From positions 558,001 to 622,000 of the forward strand of contig NW_027469121.1 in assembly GCF_051020765.1 (NCBI RefSeq): DNA of 64,000 nucleotides, in the 5' to 3' direction. Positions 18,686 through 30,324 of the stretch are shown one piece after another. The notes under the pieces were generated by a model that worked only from the letters and a program-made list of their open reading frames with translations, did not search any database and was not told the origin of the DNA. Position numbers and translations under genes: made by a program. Positions within the stretch are counted from its first letter, which is position 1. Each line of letters starts with the position of its first letter. The stretch comes from Lasioglossum baleicum (lineage: Eukaryota; Arthropoda; Insecta; Hymenoptera; Halictidae).

Positions 18686-18900
18686 CGTATAATATCTTGT
18701 ATAATTGTTGAATCCTGTAAACTCACCGTTCTCGTTGCATCCTCTCGCGCGCGATTCTTGTCGGGACACTCCTTATAACCGCGTCGGACGTTCTTTTCTT
18801 GACTGCATCCATAGCAATATCGGTTGTCCTAGTGCATATGACAGCCCGCGGCTGTCTCGGCACGAAAGACCACTCCTCATTTTAATCATAATATCTCAAC

Positions 18901-18965
18901 CGTCCGTCTGTCACTGTTCTCTTTTCTCTCTCCTGGTACCTGTAACAAAAACACAGTGACGGACG
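18901..18965 (+). other. Terminal stem near the LTR end
   Basis: CGTCCGTC (18901-18908) is the exact reverse complement of GACGGACG (18958-18965), 5 bp from the LTR end, and weaker pairing continues inward. Repeated in all LTRs. It may be a leader or integrase-end structure. Confidence 0.45.
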
Positions 18966-18970
18966 TGACA

Positions 18971-19677
18971 GTAGCTAGTCCTTCGTAAAGAACGTCGTAG
19001 CTATTGAACTTGCAGTAATCGTTGGGAACGACGTCCCAGAATGTATGTGCATCTTGCGTATCAAGGCAGCTTCCTTTTGTGAAGGAGCATATTTGTCCTG
19101 ACTGTAGATGGATCTGACCTGTAGAGAGCTTCACTGTTGCTGTGTAGTCCCTCAGGGTTATTCGAACAATGGCCTGTACAACGACACTGGTCCAAGTGCC
19201 GAATGGGTCGTTGTACGTTGTTCCCGCGCATTGCCCGTTATTTTGAAGTTCTCCCGCCAATGTGAGGCTGCGGGATGTAGTACAATTGGGCTGGACTCCC
19301 GTGACCTGGGCGGTCGGAGTGATGAGGATTGTTCCGGTCTTCTGTAACTCGGAACAGGTTTCACTGGTGGTTGCCAGTAAATATTCCTGTCGTCCGTTCG
19401 TGACGATGGAAACATGTGAGTGCATGCCGCAATAGAATATCGTACGGTCGATTTCTATGTGGCACTGGATTACTCTCGTCTGAGTAAACTCTGCTAGTTG
19501 TAGCAATTGGATTTTTACTGAGTCCTCCGTGGGCTTGATTTCTTCAGGCTCGCAATCAGGAATATCGATGATGGAGAACGTTGTCGTGTTCAGTGTAGAT
19601 CCTCCACAATCGTATCCGATGAGGGTGTACACTCGCGTGGCTATAGAGAGTAAGATGGCAACTTGGATCGGCTGCAT
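18971..19677 (-). pseudogene. env: Chuvirus-like glycoprotein (env), N-terminal part, element 3
   Basis: The minus-strand ATG at 19677 gives the same signal peptide and Cys-rich ectodomain start as element 1, with a few replacements (for example Pro for Ser at residue 3). Element 1's insertion cuts it at 18970/18971, slightly further into the gene than the break in element 1's own env. The C-terminal part is outside the window. Confidence 0.7.
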
Positions 19678-21672
19678 GATTACAGTTTCGTGTGTGTCTA
19701 AGGACTGACGGTCTTCTGAGGCGATTGCTGCTTCGGAGGAGCGGTGTTGCGATGTGATATGCTGATCTTCCAGTGGTGGAAGGAGATTTTGCTGACCAGA
19801 GGTTTCGTATTTCGCTCGTTTAATCTGGTAGGGGTATCTGTTATCGCGAGGGTACTCGGATTTATATTTCTTTCTTGCTGACGCGTATTTCGCTGTAGCG
19901 CAGAGATTAATTTTATCGTATTCGTTTCGCTTCGCATGGCAACGTGCAGATGGAAGTTGAAAGGAATCGAGTTTCTGTGGATCATCAAAGATATGATTTC
20001 GAAGTAAGTTATGAAGTTCTTTTACTTTGGAGGCTTTGATATCCTTCTCTGGTTTAGAACTGTCACTGGGTTTATTGTGCAATATAGAACAGACCTGCTT
20101 ACATATGGGTCTTGAAGATCTTTGATTGTCGTAGGAATGGAGTTGGTCTTGGAATTGATCGGGCTGGTTACCGGAGTTAGAATAAGGATCGGGCTGGTTA
20201 CCGGAGTTAGTATGAGAATCGGGCTGGTTACCGGAGTTAGTATAAGAATCGGGCTGGTTACCGGAGTTAGTATGAGAATCGGGCTGGTTACCGGAGTTAG
20301 TATAATGATCGGGCTGGTTACCGGAGTTAGTAAGGTCGGGATGGTTACCGAATGCGTCGGGATGATACCCGGAATTAGAATGGTCGGGATGGTTACCGAA
20401 TACGTCGGGATGACACCCGGAATTAGAAAGGTCGGGATGGTTACCGAATACGTCGGGATGATACCCGGAATTAGAAATGTCGGGATGGTTACCGAATGCG
20501 TCGGGATGATTCCCGGAATTAGAAAGGTCGGGATGGTTACCGAATACGTCGGGATGATACCCGGAATTGGATAGGTCGGAAGAGTACGACTCGATTTCTT
20601 CCATCTCCAATGGGGGCAATCGAAATGAAACTCTTTCCGACGAGGTGTTAAAACACCGGAGGCTCGCTTTGCCTTTACGATTGGTGACGACGCAGTCACC
20701 CAGGAATACATCCGGCGCTACGTTAACACGGCGGATATATCCCTGTTTAGGTCCTTCGACGTCGACCGTTATGCACGCAACGGTACGAGGTTCGAGGACG
20801 AATTCTTCGGATTTCAGAGGAGTCTTTGTTCGGACTCGATCCTCACGCTCCACGATCCGACTTCTCGCAGTGTACTCCGATATCTCTCGAGTCTCCTTCG
20901 ATTCCGGCCGGCTTTTCACGGCGTTTTTCTCTAGGGAGCACTCGATCGAATCCCGAGGAGGCATTGAAATAACCTCCGTCACCGGGGCTCTGCAAGGTCT
21001 GACCGCGGGTGCACGAGGATTTGAGGAAGACACTCGAACGTTCCCTGCCGAATGTTCCTCACGCTTGGCGGCTGGAGTTTTAACGAGATCGTTGGTCATA
21101 GACGAAGGCATTGAAATAACCTCTGCTGCCAATTTATCGCGAGGCTCAGCCGTGGGCGCGCAAGGGTTCGAGAAGGGAACCCGAATGTTTCCTATCGTAA
21201 TGTATTCATTCGCAAAGGAGATCTCGGCTCCTGTTCTGAAGAAAGGAGAACCGAGGATTCCGTCGATGTTAATTGGGAAGTTTTCTTCCAAGACATGAAA
21301 TTCGATAGGGTTTTGACCCTGTAAGTGTATTTTAATTTGACCGAGAGTTGGAATGGATCCCTCGGTTATTCCTTGGACTTCTATAGTGTTCGTATAATCT
21401 ATAGGTAGATTTGGTTCTAGACTTGACGCACGAATTAAATTGATCTCCGAACCCGTGTCCAACAAAAATTCACACTTCTTTTGTAATTGAGGGGCGGAGA
21501 TTTTTACGCGCGGAATTGGTGAGTCTGCAGCAAGATTTACTGCTGAGACGAATCGTCGGACTGGTCGTTCGTCCGGATAGCTGTTTGGGTGCGGGCTGTA
21601 GTTTGGGTTGAAGATGCGGCCTCCCGCCTGGGGTTGGCTTCGGTCGGGAGGCCGGACTCGTTTCCCGACCTC
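19678..21672 (-). CDS. pro: Protease plus minisatellite linker, element 3
   Basis: The -1 frame opens at 21672. It has DTGS near 21460, ILGSPFF near 21255 and the pre-RT spacer to about 20590. A minisatellite and the element 1-type basic linker then run in frame into env. No reverse transcriptase. No stop or frameshift seen, but its Gag partner is cut by element 4. Confidence 0.78.
20158..20577 (-). repeat. In-frame coding minisatellite, element 3
   Basis: Five 48-bp HPD units and about six 30-bp NQPD units, the element 1 order with a different count. Confidence 0.88.
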
Positions 21673-21783
21673 CTATTATTATTGAAAGCGCGCTTACGGC
21701 ACTCGTGAATATCGTGCCCGGGGACTTTGCAGTAGTTGCAAAATTTGTTAGGGCTTGAGGGGCGATCTGTGCGACCATCGCGG
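21537..21783 (-). pseudogene. gag: Gag C-terminal fragment, element 3
   Basis: Holds the zinc knuckle (CNYC ... GHDIHEC) and the end of Gag, stop at 21537-21539. It was separated from its N-terminal 372 codons (45760-46875) by element 4. The lengths of the two parts, counting one GCGG, add up to the normal 1359 nt. Confidence 0.85.
21618..21666 (-). promoter_or_regulatory. -1 frameshift signal, element 3
   Basis: Heptamer at 21666-21660 and stem 21653-21645 with 21626-21618. The loop differs by one base from element 1 (CCCCAGG for CCCAAGG); the stem is unchanged. Confidence 0.83.
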
Positions 21784-23742
21784 TGTCACGTCCGTCACTG
21801 TGTTTTTGTTACAGGTGCCAGGAGAGAGAAAAGAGAACAGTGACAGACGGACGGTTGAGATATTATGATTAAAATGAGGAGTGGTCTTTCGTGCCGAGAC
21901 AGCCGCGGGCTGTCATATGCACTAGGACAACCGATATTGCTATGGATGCAGTCAAGAAAAGAACGTCCGACGCGGTTACAAGGAGTGTCCCGACAAGAAT
22001 CGCGCGCGAGAGGATGCAACGAGAACGGTGAGTTTACAGGATTCAACAATTATACAAGATATTATACGACTCACCGCAATGTTGTATTAACGCCTAATAA
22101 TATTGTTGCAGCAGGAACTGGCGGTACTGACAGTAGGTGTCGTACATCGGATCTTCTATACAGATGTCCTCGAGGTGGGGAAGATCTGGCAGAGTTGCTG
22201 CTGCTCGGTTCGGGACGACGTTAGTGGCCTTGGATGCTGGCCGCAAGACGACACGTTGATGAGCTGGCAGAGGAACGTCACGGATGATTCGGCAACGGAC
22301 CCTGGGAACGATGATCGTGTCTCGGCTGTCGTCGTCGTCGGCTATGTCGATCACCTCTGGACAATCGACCGGATGTAGAACTGGCGTCGGAGCTCGCGAG
22401 AGGTCCGCGTGGTTGACCTCTTTAGGAGGGTTGCAAGGGCAACCGTATACAGAAACGTAATCGGACGCGTCACACGGAATGTGCTCGGTGGTTCCCAGAA
22501 GTTCTGTCCACTCGGTAGTGGCGATGATTTGTTCGAGCACCGCTTTATTTCTTAACGCGCGTCTCAATTTAGCAAGTTGATACTTGCGTCCCGCTCGACG
22601 TGGGCGTCGCATGGGTAAGGAATAGTAATGATGGAATATTAATAATAATATAATGAAAATGAACTTCCACTTGTTATTAACCTTTTAGGTAGTTAACTCG
22701 CTTCACGTCTATAGTGGCGGCTCAGCGTTTCCACTGCGCACTTTAGACCAATTCTAGACGTGGCACGAGAACTTCTCTATGACTCGCTTCAAATTCCTTA
22801 TTGGCGGCTCAGCGTTTCCACTGCGCACTTTAGACCAAGTCCGGATATGTCACGAGTTTAATATATTCGATGCAAGAACTGAATTGGAAGATGGTGTTGA
22901 ACTAACACAAGAATAACAAGATCGAAGCACTGGTATAACAACGATATATTAAATAAGAACTGGTAAGTACACTGGTATACAATATGTAAGTAATATTATA
23001 ATAGGAGTAGTAATTGGATTAATGAATAATGGATATAGTAATATGTTATAGGAATAATGTATGAGAATTAGGACTTGAGTTGAGTTGAGTTAGAGTTGGA
23101 ATTGGAATTGGAATTAGGAGTGAAGGATCGACACACTTCACTTTCGCGGAGCTAGACTGAACACGTCTGCTCTTGAAGCCGGACTGGCATGTCCGTGCGA
23201 GTCGCTCGCTTGGAGCGGACCGTTCGAGTCGCTGTCTGGAGGCGGACTGACGCAAGCGTCCGCTCTGCCTTGCCTCCTTCGTTCGGAGTGGGGATAGCTG
23301 ACGCTGCAGTCTCTTTGTTCTTCAGTCGTCGGAGTGGGAGAACCGCTGACGCAGCAGCGTCTTCGCTCCCGGGGACTGCACGTGCATTTCTGCTGACGCT
23401 GCAGTCTCGTGGCTGTCCTATTGCCCTCTACGAGCGTGGGACTGCTGATGCAGCAGTCTTTGGACTTCTCGACGTTTCTAGAAGCTTCTAGATGCTTCCA
23501 GAGTGATGCAATACTTTATTGCATTATGTGTCGTGGTGATGGGTTGAAACTGAGGTAAGGTGTTGATCAAGGTGAAGTTATGGTGATGGGTAGAGACGGA
23601 GATAAGGATTAGAACAATAGAATAATGAGATCTTAATATTATGTTCTTATGTCTAGGGGACGGTGTATGGATCTTATGCAGATCAGACCTTGTATACATA
23701 GTGTGTGTACAAGGCCAACGTCGTACATCGGACGACGTAACA
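21784..23742 (-). repeat. Element 4 3' LTR
   Basis: 1959 bp. The region 23175-23260 is diverged from other LTRs (TGGCATGTCCGTGCGAGTCG and a different two-copy 28-bp minisatellite), marking a distinct LTR subtype shared only with this element's 5' LTR. The heat-shock array is at 23466-23498. Confidence 0.93.
22094..22612 (-). CDS. LTR-internal ORF172, element 4 3' LTR copy
   Basis: 172 codons, Glu27 type, with protein equal to the element 1 copies, although the surrounding LTR is a different subtype. Confidence 0.6.
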   Translation of the reverse strand: MRRPRRAGRKYQLAKLRRALRNKAVLEQIIATTEWTELLGTTEHIPCDASDYVSVYGCPCNPPKEVNHADLSRAPTPVLHPVDCPEVIDIADDDDSRDTIIVPRVRCRIIRDVPLPAHQRVVLRPASKATNVVPNRAAATLPDLPHLEDICIEDPMYDTYCQYRQFLLQQYY

Positions 23743-23808
23743 CCTCCCAACGCGGAAAAGAAATTTCTTACAAGGAAGAAATTTCTCGCTCAACACTCGA
23801 CCACACAC
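23743..23808 (-). promoter_or_regulatory. Polypurine tract and inverted repeat, element 4
   Basis: TTGGGAGG on the minus strand abuts the LTR at 23743-23750, and the AGAAATTTCTT hairpin follows at about 23759-23786. The ORF stop is at 23809. Confidence 0.65.
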
Positions 23809-25682
23809 TCATTCATGCGACGCATCGTCCGGGGGTACTCCGCGCAGGGAGCACAGTTCTCGGCGAGTATTTCTTATATTTGTACGAAACACTGGTCGCA
23901 CTGAAATGTTGTCGGTGTCGGCACGTGGGGTTGGGGCTGGTTTTGTAATGTCCGACAAGTCGTATTCGCAATGTTCATTTTTCGACTGTCTTTTCTCGGG
24001 GTTTAGGGTGGGTGGGGAATCACTTTGTTCACTAACACTTTCACTTTTGTCTTTTCTTATCTGCGTCCAGATGAGTGTCACGTTTCGCTGACGCGGGGTT
24101 TTCGTTGGATTATTCGGCGCACGCTTGAGTTTGTTTGCATCTACAATCTTAAAATGGTTCCCTACTTTAATTTTTACATTGTTTGAGTCTAAGATGTCGC
24201 AAATTTCGTGAGGACCCGTATATTGCGCATCGAATTTGCCCTTGCAGGGTTCTTTGAGTAGGAATACCTGTTCTATATCTTCCGGTGGTCGAAGGAGATT
24301 TTGCCGATGCTGGGCTTCGAATTTCGCTCGCTTATTCTCATAGGGATATCCGTTATCGCGAGGGTACTCGGATTTACATTTCTTTCTTGCTGACGCGTAT
24401 TTCGCTGTAGCGCAGAGATTAATTTTATCGTATTCGTTTCGCTTCGCATGGCAACGTGCAGATGGAAGTTGAAAGGAATCGAGTTTCTGTGGATCATCAA
24501 AGATATGATTTTGAAGTAAGTTATGAAGTTGTTTTACTTTGGAGACTTTGATATCCTTCTCTGGTTTAGAACTGTCACTGGATTTATTGTGCAATATAGA
24601 ACAGACCTGCTTACATATGGGTCTTGAAGATCTTTGATTGTCGTAGGAATGGAGTTGGTCTTGGAATTGATCGGGCTGGTTACCGGAGTTAGTATCAAAG
24701 TCGGGCTGGTTACCGGAGTTAGTATAAAGATCGGGCTGGTTACCGGAGTTAGAATAAGAATCGGGCTGGTTACCGGAGTTAGAATAAGAATCGGGCTGGT
24801 TACCGGAGTTAGTATGAGAATCGGGCTGGTTACCGGAGTTAGAATAAGAATCGGGCTGGTTACCGGAGTTAGTATAAGAATCGGGCTGGTTACCGGAGTT
24901 AGTAAGGTCGGGATGGTTACCGAATGCGTCGGGATGATACCCGGAATTAGAAAGGTCGGGATGGTTACCGAATACGTCGGGATGATTCCCGGAATTAGAA
25001 AGGTCGGGATGGTTACCGAATACGTCGGGATGGTTCCCGGAATTAGAAAGGTCGGGATGGTTACCGAATGCGTCGGGATGGTTCCCGGAATTAGAAAGGT
25101 CGGAAGAGTACGACTCGATTTCTTCCATCTCCAATGGGGGCAATCGAAATGAAACTCTTTCCGACGAGGTGTTAAAACACCGGAGGCTCGCTTTGCCTTT
25201 ACGATTGGTGACGACGCAGTCACCCAGGAATACATCCGGCGCTACATTAACACGGCGGATATATCCCTGTTTGGGTCCTTCGACGTCGACCGCTATGCAC
25301 GCAACGGTACGAGGTTCGAGGACGAATTCTTCGGATTTCGGAGGAGTCTTTGTTCGGACTCGATCCTCACGCTCCACGATCCGACTTCTCGCAGTGTACT
25401 CCGATATCTCTCGAGTCTCCTTCGATTCCGGCCGGCTTTTCACGGCGTTTTTCTCTAGGGAGTACTCGATCGAATCCCGAGGAGGCATTGAAATAACCTC
25501 CGTCACCGGAGCTCTGCAAGGTCTGACCGCGGGTGCACGAGGATTTGAGGATGACACTCGAACGTTCCTTGCCGAATGTTCCTCACGCTTGGCGGCTGGA
25601 GTTTTAACGAGATCGTTGGTCATAGACGAAGGCATTGAAATAACCTCTGCTGCCAATTCATCGCGAGGCTCAGCCGTGGGCG
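23809..25682 (-). pseudogene. Protease-frame C-terminal part with integrase tail, element 4
   Basis: Continues the protease frame broken by element 5 (N-terminal part 41947-42464), and the phase is preserved across the insertion. It encodes the pre-RT spacer, a minisatellite and a basic linker ending NLLRPPED. From about 24272 to 24115 it holds VFLLKEPCKGKFDAQY, TGPHEIC and KLKRA, which fit the C-terminal GPY-type domain of Ty3/gypsy integrase. The catalytic core and zinc domain are missing. The tail common to all copies ends at DDASHE. Confidence 0.75.
24669..25102 (-). repeat. In-frame coding minisatellite, element 4
   Basis: Four 48-bp HPD units and eight 30-bp NQPD units, the longest 30-bp array in the window. 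Confidence 0.88.
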
Positions 25683-27667
25683 TGTTACGTCGTCCGATGT
25701 ACGACGTTGGCCTTGTACACACACTATGTATACAAGGTCTGATCTACATAAGATCCACACACCGTCCCCTAGACATAAGAGCATAATATTAAGATCTCAT
25801 ATATTCTATTGTTCTAATCCTTATCTCCGCCTCTACCCATCACCATAACTTCACCTTGATCAACACCTTACCTCAGTTTCAACCCATCACCACGACACAT
25901 AATGCAATAAAGTATTGCATCACTCTGGAAGCATCTAGAAGCTTCTAGAAACGTCGAGAAGTCCAAAGACTGCTGCATCAGCAGTCCCACGCTCGTAGAG
26001 GGCAATAGGACAGCCACGAGACTGCAGCGTCAGCAGAAATGCACGTGCAGTCCCCGGGAGCGAAGACGCTGCTGCGTCAGCGGTTCTCCCACTCCGACGA
26101 CTGAAGAACAAAGAGACTGCAGCGTCAGCTATCCCCACTCCGACCGAAGGAGGCAAGGCAGAGCAGGCGCTTGCATCAGTCCGCCTCCATCTCGCGACTC
26201 GAGCAGTCCGCCTTCAGCCAGCGACTCGCACAGACGTGCCTACCTGGCCTCAGCCGCCAGTCCGGCTTCTTCCGACTTCAAGAGCAGACGTGTTCAGTCT
26301 AGCTCCGCGAAAGTGAAGTGTGTCGATTCTTCACTCCTAATTCCAATTCCAATTCCAACTCTAACTCAACTCAACTCAAGTCCTAATTCTCATACGTTAT
26401 TCCTATAACATATTACAATATCCATTATTCATTAATCCAATTACTACTCCTATTATAATACTACTTACATATTGTATACCAGTGTACTTACCAGTTCTTA
26501 TTTAATATATCGTTGTTATACCAGTGCTCCGATCTTGTTATTCTTGTGTTAGTTCAACACCATCTTCCAATTCAGTTCTTGCATCGAATATATTAAACTC
26601 GTGACATATCCGGACTTGGTCTAAAGTGCGCAGTGGAAACGCTGAGCCGCCAATAAGGAATTTGAAGCGAGTCATAAAGAAGTTCTCGTGCCACGTCTAG
26701 AATTGGTCTAAAGAGCGCAGTGGAAACGCTGAGCCGCCACTATAGACGTGAAGCGAGTTAACTACCAAAAAGGTTAATAACAAGTGGAAGTTCATTTTCA
26801 TTATATTATTAATATTCCATCATTACTATTCCTTACCCATGCGACGCCCACGTCGAGCGGGACGCAAGTATCAACTTGCTAAATTGAGACGCGCGTTGAG
26901 AAATAAAGCGGTGCTCGATCAAATCATTGCCACTACCGAGTGGACCGAACTTCTGGGAACCACCGAGCACATTCCGTGTGACGCGTCCGATTACGTTTCT
27001 GTATACGGTTGCCCTTGCAACCCTCCTAAAGAGGTCAACCACGCGGACCTCTCGCGAGCTCCGACGCCAGTTCTGCATCCGGTCGATTGTCCAGAGGTGA
27101 TCGACATAGCCGACGACGACGACAGCCGAGACACGATCATCATTCCCAGGGTCCGTTGCCGAATCATCAGTGACGTCCCTCTGCCAACTCATCAACGTGT
27201 CGTCTTGCGGCCAGCATCCAAGGCCACTAATGTCGTCCCGAACCGAGCAGCAGCAACTCTGCCAGATCTTCCCCACCTCGAGGACATCTGTATAGAAGAC
27301 CCGATGTACCACACCTACTGTCAGTACCGCCAGTTCCTGCTGCAACAATATTATTAGGCGTTAATACAGCATTGCGGTGAGTCGTATAATGTCTTGTATA
27401 ATTGCTGAATCCTGTAAACTCACCGTTTCCGTTGCATCATCTCGCGCGTGATTCTTGTCGGGACACTTCTTGTAACCGTGTCGGACGTTCTCTTCATGAC
27501 TGCATCCATAGCAATATCGGTTGTCCTAGTGCATATGACAGCCCGCGGCTGTCTCGGCACGAAAGACCACTCCTCATTTTAATCTTCATATCTCAACCGT
27601 CCGTCTGTCACTGTTATCTTTTCTCTCTCCTGGTACCTGTAACAAAAACACAGTGACGGACGTGACA
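25683..27667 (+). repeat. Element 5 5' LTR
   Basis: 1985 bp. One base difference from the 3' LTR was noticed (A at about 27616, in TGTTATCTT, where the 3' LTR has TGTTCTCTT). Two copies of the 28-bp minisatellite. Heat-shock array at 25928-25960. Confidence 0.93.
26839..27357 (+). CDS. LTR-internal ORF172, element 5 5' LTR copy
   Basis: 172 codons with Asp27, Ile102, Ser111, Thr117 and His158. In this copy the complementary frame is also open for 171 codons, because TTA and CTA codons of the sense frame became TTG and CTG. That is a phase effect, not a second gene. Confidence 0.62.
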   Translation: MRRPRRAGRKYQLAKLRRALRNKAVLDQIIATTEWTELLGTTEHIPCDASDYVSVYGCPCNPPKEVNHADLSRAPTPVLHPVDCPEVIDIADDDDSRDTIIIPRVRCRIISDVPLPTHQRVVLRPASKATNVVPNRAAATLPDLPHLEDICIEDPMYHTYCQYRQFLLQQYY

Positions 27668-27671
27668 AATT

Positions 27672-27683
27672 TGGCGCAGTCGG
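27672..27683 (+). other. Primer-binding site, element 5
   Basis: TGGCGCAGTCGG, 4 nt after the 5' LTR. Confidence 0.85.
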
Positions 27684-27780
27684 TAGGACATCGAAGTGGT
27701 CGCCGATATTTGCATTAATAAGCCCCGACGCGTGTCAGTGCGAAGTTCACATTTCTTAAATCCCATTTATATCTTTCAAA

Positions 27781-28275
27781 ATGTCTCGCCCAATCACGCG
27801 ATCTCAAAAGGATCTCCGAGCAGATCCTAACGCAGACCTTCCTCCAATGACCGAGGAAGAGTTACTCCTTTATGCGCAAGACCTCGCCCGTAGAGAGCAA
27901 TATCTCAAAGAAGAAACTGATTTTATTGCCAAATTGCGTCTTAAATATGAAGAAGACGCACAAAACCAAAAGAATATGCTCGACGAAATACGAAAAGAGC
28001 TTCATAACATCCAAATCACGAGTCAAACCCTACGTCAACAATCGCCTACACCAGGCCCTAGTAACGTCTCTAATATGCGGGAACCTTCACCGCCAGAGCC
28101 ACGCGAAATCCCACAGTATGAACCTACTGGCAATTTTGCTCTAAAACAAGCCGCCGAGCTTGTCCCTAGATTCGACGGAACTTCGTCTTCCGTCCTACAA
28201 TTCATACGTGCATGCAAACGCGCGCGTGACACCGTACCGGCCACTGCAGAGCGTGCCCTCACGAAATTGCTCTGC
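27781..28275 (+). pseudogene. gag: Gag N-terminal part, element 5
   Basis: 165 codons covering the coiled-coil-like N-terminus and the start of the capsid region, cut by element 6 within KLLCNK. The frame then reads accidentally into element 6's LTR. The rest is at 36234-37101. Confidence 0.9.
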
Positions 28276-30258
28276 TGTCACGTCCGTCACTGTGTTTTTG
28301 TTACAGGTACCAGGAGAGAGAAAAGAGAACAGTGACAGACGGACGGTTGAGATATTATGATTAAAATGAGGAGTGGTCTTTCGTGCCGAGACAGCCGCGG
28401 GCTGTCATATGCACTAGGACAACCGATATTGCTATGATGCAGTCAAGAAGAGAACGTCCGACGCGGTTACAAGAAGTGTCCCGACAAGAATCACGCGCGA
28501 GATGATGCAACGAGAACGGTGAGTTTACAGGATTCAGCAATTATACAAGACATTATACGACTCACCGCAATGCTGTATTAACGCCTAATAATATTGTTGC
28601 AGCAGGAACTGGCGGTACTGACAGTAGGTGTCGTACATCGGGTCTTCTATACAGATGTCCTCGAGGTGGGGAAGATCTGGCAGAGTTGCTGCTGCTCGGT
28701 TCGGGACGACGTTAGTGGCCTTGGATGCTGGCCGCAAGACGACACGTTGATGAGTTGGCAGAGGAACGTCACTGATGATTCGGCAACGGACCCTGGGAAC
28801 GATGATCGTGTCTCGGCTGTCGTCGTCGTCGGCTATGTCGATCACCTCTGGACGATCGACCGGATGCAGAACTGGCGTCGGAGCTCGCGAGAGGTCCGCG
28901 TGGTTGACCTCTTTAGGAGGGTTGCAAGGGCAACCGTATACAGAAACGTAATCGGACGCGTCACACGGAATGTGCTCGGTGGTTCCCAGAAGTTCGGTCC
29001 ACTCGGTAGTGGCAATGATTTGATCGAGCACCGCTTTATTTCTCAACGCGCGTCTCAATTTAGCAAGTTGATACTTGCGTCCCGCTCGACGTGGGCGTCG
29101 CATGGGTAAGGAATAGTAATGATGGAATATTAATAATATAATGAAAATGAACTTCCACTTGTTATTAACCTTTTTGGTAGTTAACTCGCTTCACGTCTAT
29201 AGTGGCGGCTCAGCGTTTCCACTGCGCTCTTTAGACCAATTCTAGACGTGGCACGAGAACTTCTTTATGACTCGCTTCAAATTCCTTATTGGCGGCTCAG
29301 CGTTTCCACTGCGCACTTTAGACCAAGTCCGGATATGTCACGAGTTTAATATATTCGATGCAAGAACTGAATTGGAAGATGGTGTTGAACTAACACAAGA
29401 ATAACAAGATCGGAGCACTGGTATAACAACGGTATATTAAATAAGAACTGGTAAGTACACTGGTATACAATATGTAAGTAGTATTATAATAGAAGTAGTA
29501 ATTGGATTAATGAATAATGGATATTGTAATATGTTATAGGAATAACGTATGAGAATTAGGACTTGAGTTGAGTTGAGTTAGAGTTGGAATTGGAATTGGA
29601 ATTAGGAGTGAAGGATCGACACACTTCACTTTCGCGGAGCTAGACTGAACACGTCTGCTCTTGTCGTCGGAAGAAGCCGGACTGGCGGCTGAGGCCAGGT
29701 AGGCACGTCTGTGCGAGTCGCTGGCTGAAGGCGGACTGCTCGAGTCGCGAGATGGAGGCGGACTGATGCAAGCGTCCGCTCTGCCTTGCCTCCTTCGTTC
29801 GGAGTGGGGATAGCTGACGCTGCAGTCTCTTTGTTCTTCAGTCGTCGGAGTGGGAGAACCGCTGACGCAGCAGCGTCTTCGCTCCCGGGGACTGCACGTG
29901 CATTTCTGCTGACGCTGCAGTCTCGTGGCTGTCCTATTGCCCTCTACGAGCGTGGGACTGCTGATGCAGCAGTCTTTGGACTTCTCGACGTTTCTAGAAG
30001 CTTCTAGATGCTTCCAGAGTGATGCAATACTTTATTGCATTATGTGTCGTGGTGATGGGTTGAAACTGAGGTAAGGTGTTGATCAAGGAGAAGTTATGGT
30101 GATGGGTAGAGACGGAGATAAGGATTAGAACAATACAATAATGAGATCTTAATACTATGCTCTTATGTCTAGGGGACGGTGTGTGGATCTTATGTAGATC
30201 AGACCTTGTATACATAGTGTGTGTACAAGGCCAACGTCGTACATCGGACGACGTAACA
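28276..30258 (-). repeat. Element 6 3' LTR
   Basis: 1983 bp. One difference noted from the 5' LTR (A at about 28304, in TTACAGGTACC, against G in the other). Heat-shock array at 29982-30014. Confidence 0.94.
28585..29103 (-). CDS. LTR-internal ORF172, element 6 3' LTR copy
   Basis: 172 codons with Asp27, Arg84, Val102, Ser111, Thr117 and Asp158. The complementary frame is open for 171 codons in this copy. Confidence 0.6.
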   Translation of the reverse strand: MRRPRRAGRKYQLAKLRRALRNKAVLDQIIATTEWTELLGTTEHIPCDASDYVSVYGCPCNPPKEVNHADLSRAPTPVLHPVDRPEVIDIADDDDSRDTIIVPRVRCRIISDVPLPTHQRVVLRPASKATNVVPNRAAATLPDLPHLEDICIEDPMYDTYCQYRQFLLQQYY

Positions 30259-30310
30259 CCTCCCAACGCGGAAAAGAAATTTCTTACAAGGAAGAAATTT
30301 CTCGCTCAAC
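30259..30310 (-). promoter_or_regulatory. Polypurine tract and inverted repeat, element 6
   Basis: Minus-strand TTGGGAGG at 30266-30259 next to the LTR, with the AGAAATTTCTT hairpin just upstream (about 30275-30302). Confidence 0.65.
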
Positions 30311-30324
30311 ACTCGACCACACAC

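Larger units (their letters stand above)
1881..18970 (+). mobile_element. Element 1: gag-pro-env LTR retroelement, non-autonomous
   Basis: A plus-oriented copy made of 5' LTR (part), primer site, gag, frameshift signal, pro, minisatellite, chuvirus-like env, purine tract and 3' LTR. It is interrupted by element 2 (7473-15641) in env and by element A in the 5' LTR. It lies in the env gene of element 3; the right flank GTAG (18971) is the presumed TSD, with its partner outside the window. It lacks reverse transcriptase, RNase H and integrase core. Confidence 0.88.
17024..18970 (+). repeat. Element 1 3' LTR (reference LTR)
   Basis: 1947 bp, TGTTACG...GTGACA. In order it holds short inverted repeats at the start (ACGTCGT 17028-17034 with ACGACGT 17042-17048; CCTTGTA 17052-17058 with TACAAGG 17072-17078), a palindrome with AATAAA, the heat-shock array and Maf-like sites. 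Then follow a 28-bp minisatellite whose copy number (one here, two in elements 3, 5, 6, 0 and A) accounts for much of the length variation, an AATTCC/AACTC simple repeat (17641-17686), an 87-bp duplication, ORF172 and a terminal stem. No clear TATA box is seen; several TCAGTC initiator-like matches occur (for example 17597-17602). Confidence 0.92.

Noticed and set aside
28594..29109. 171-codon antisense ORF opposite ORF172
   Set aside because: It lies in codon phase with ORF172, so it opens whenever the sense TTA, CTA and TCA codons are absent. Seven copies (elements A, 1, 2 and 4) carry a TAG, and substitution positions favour the sense frame.
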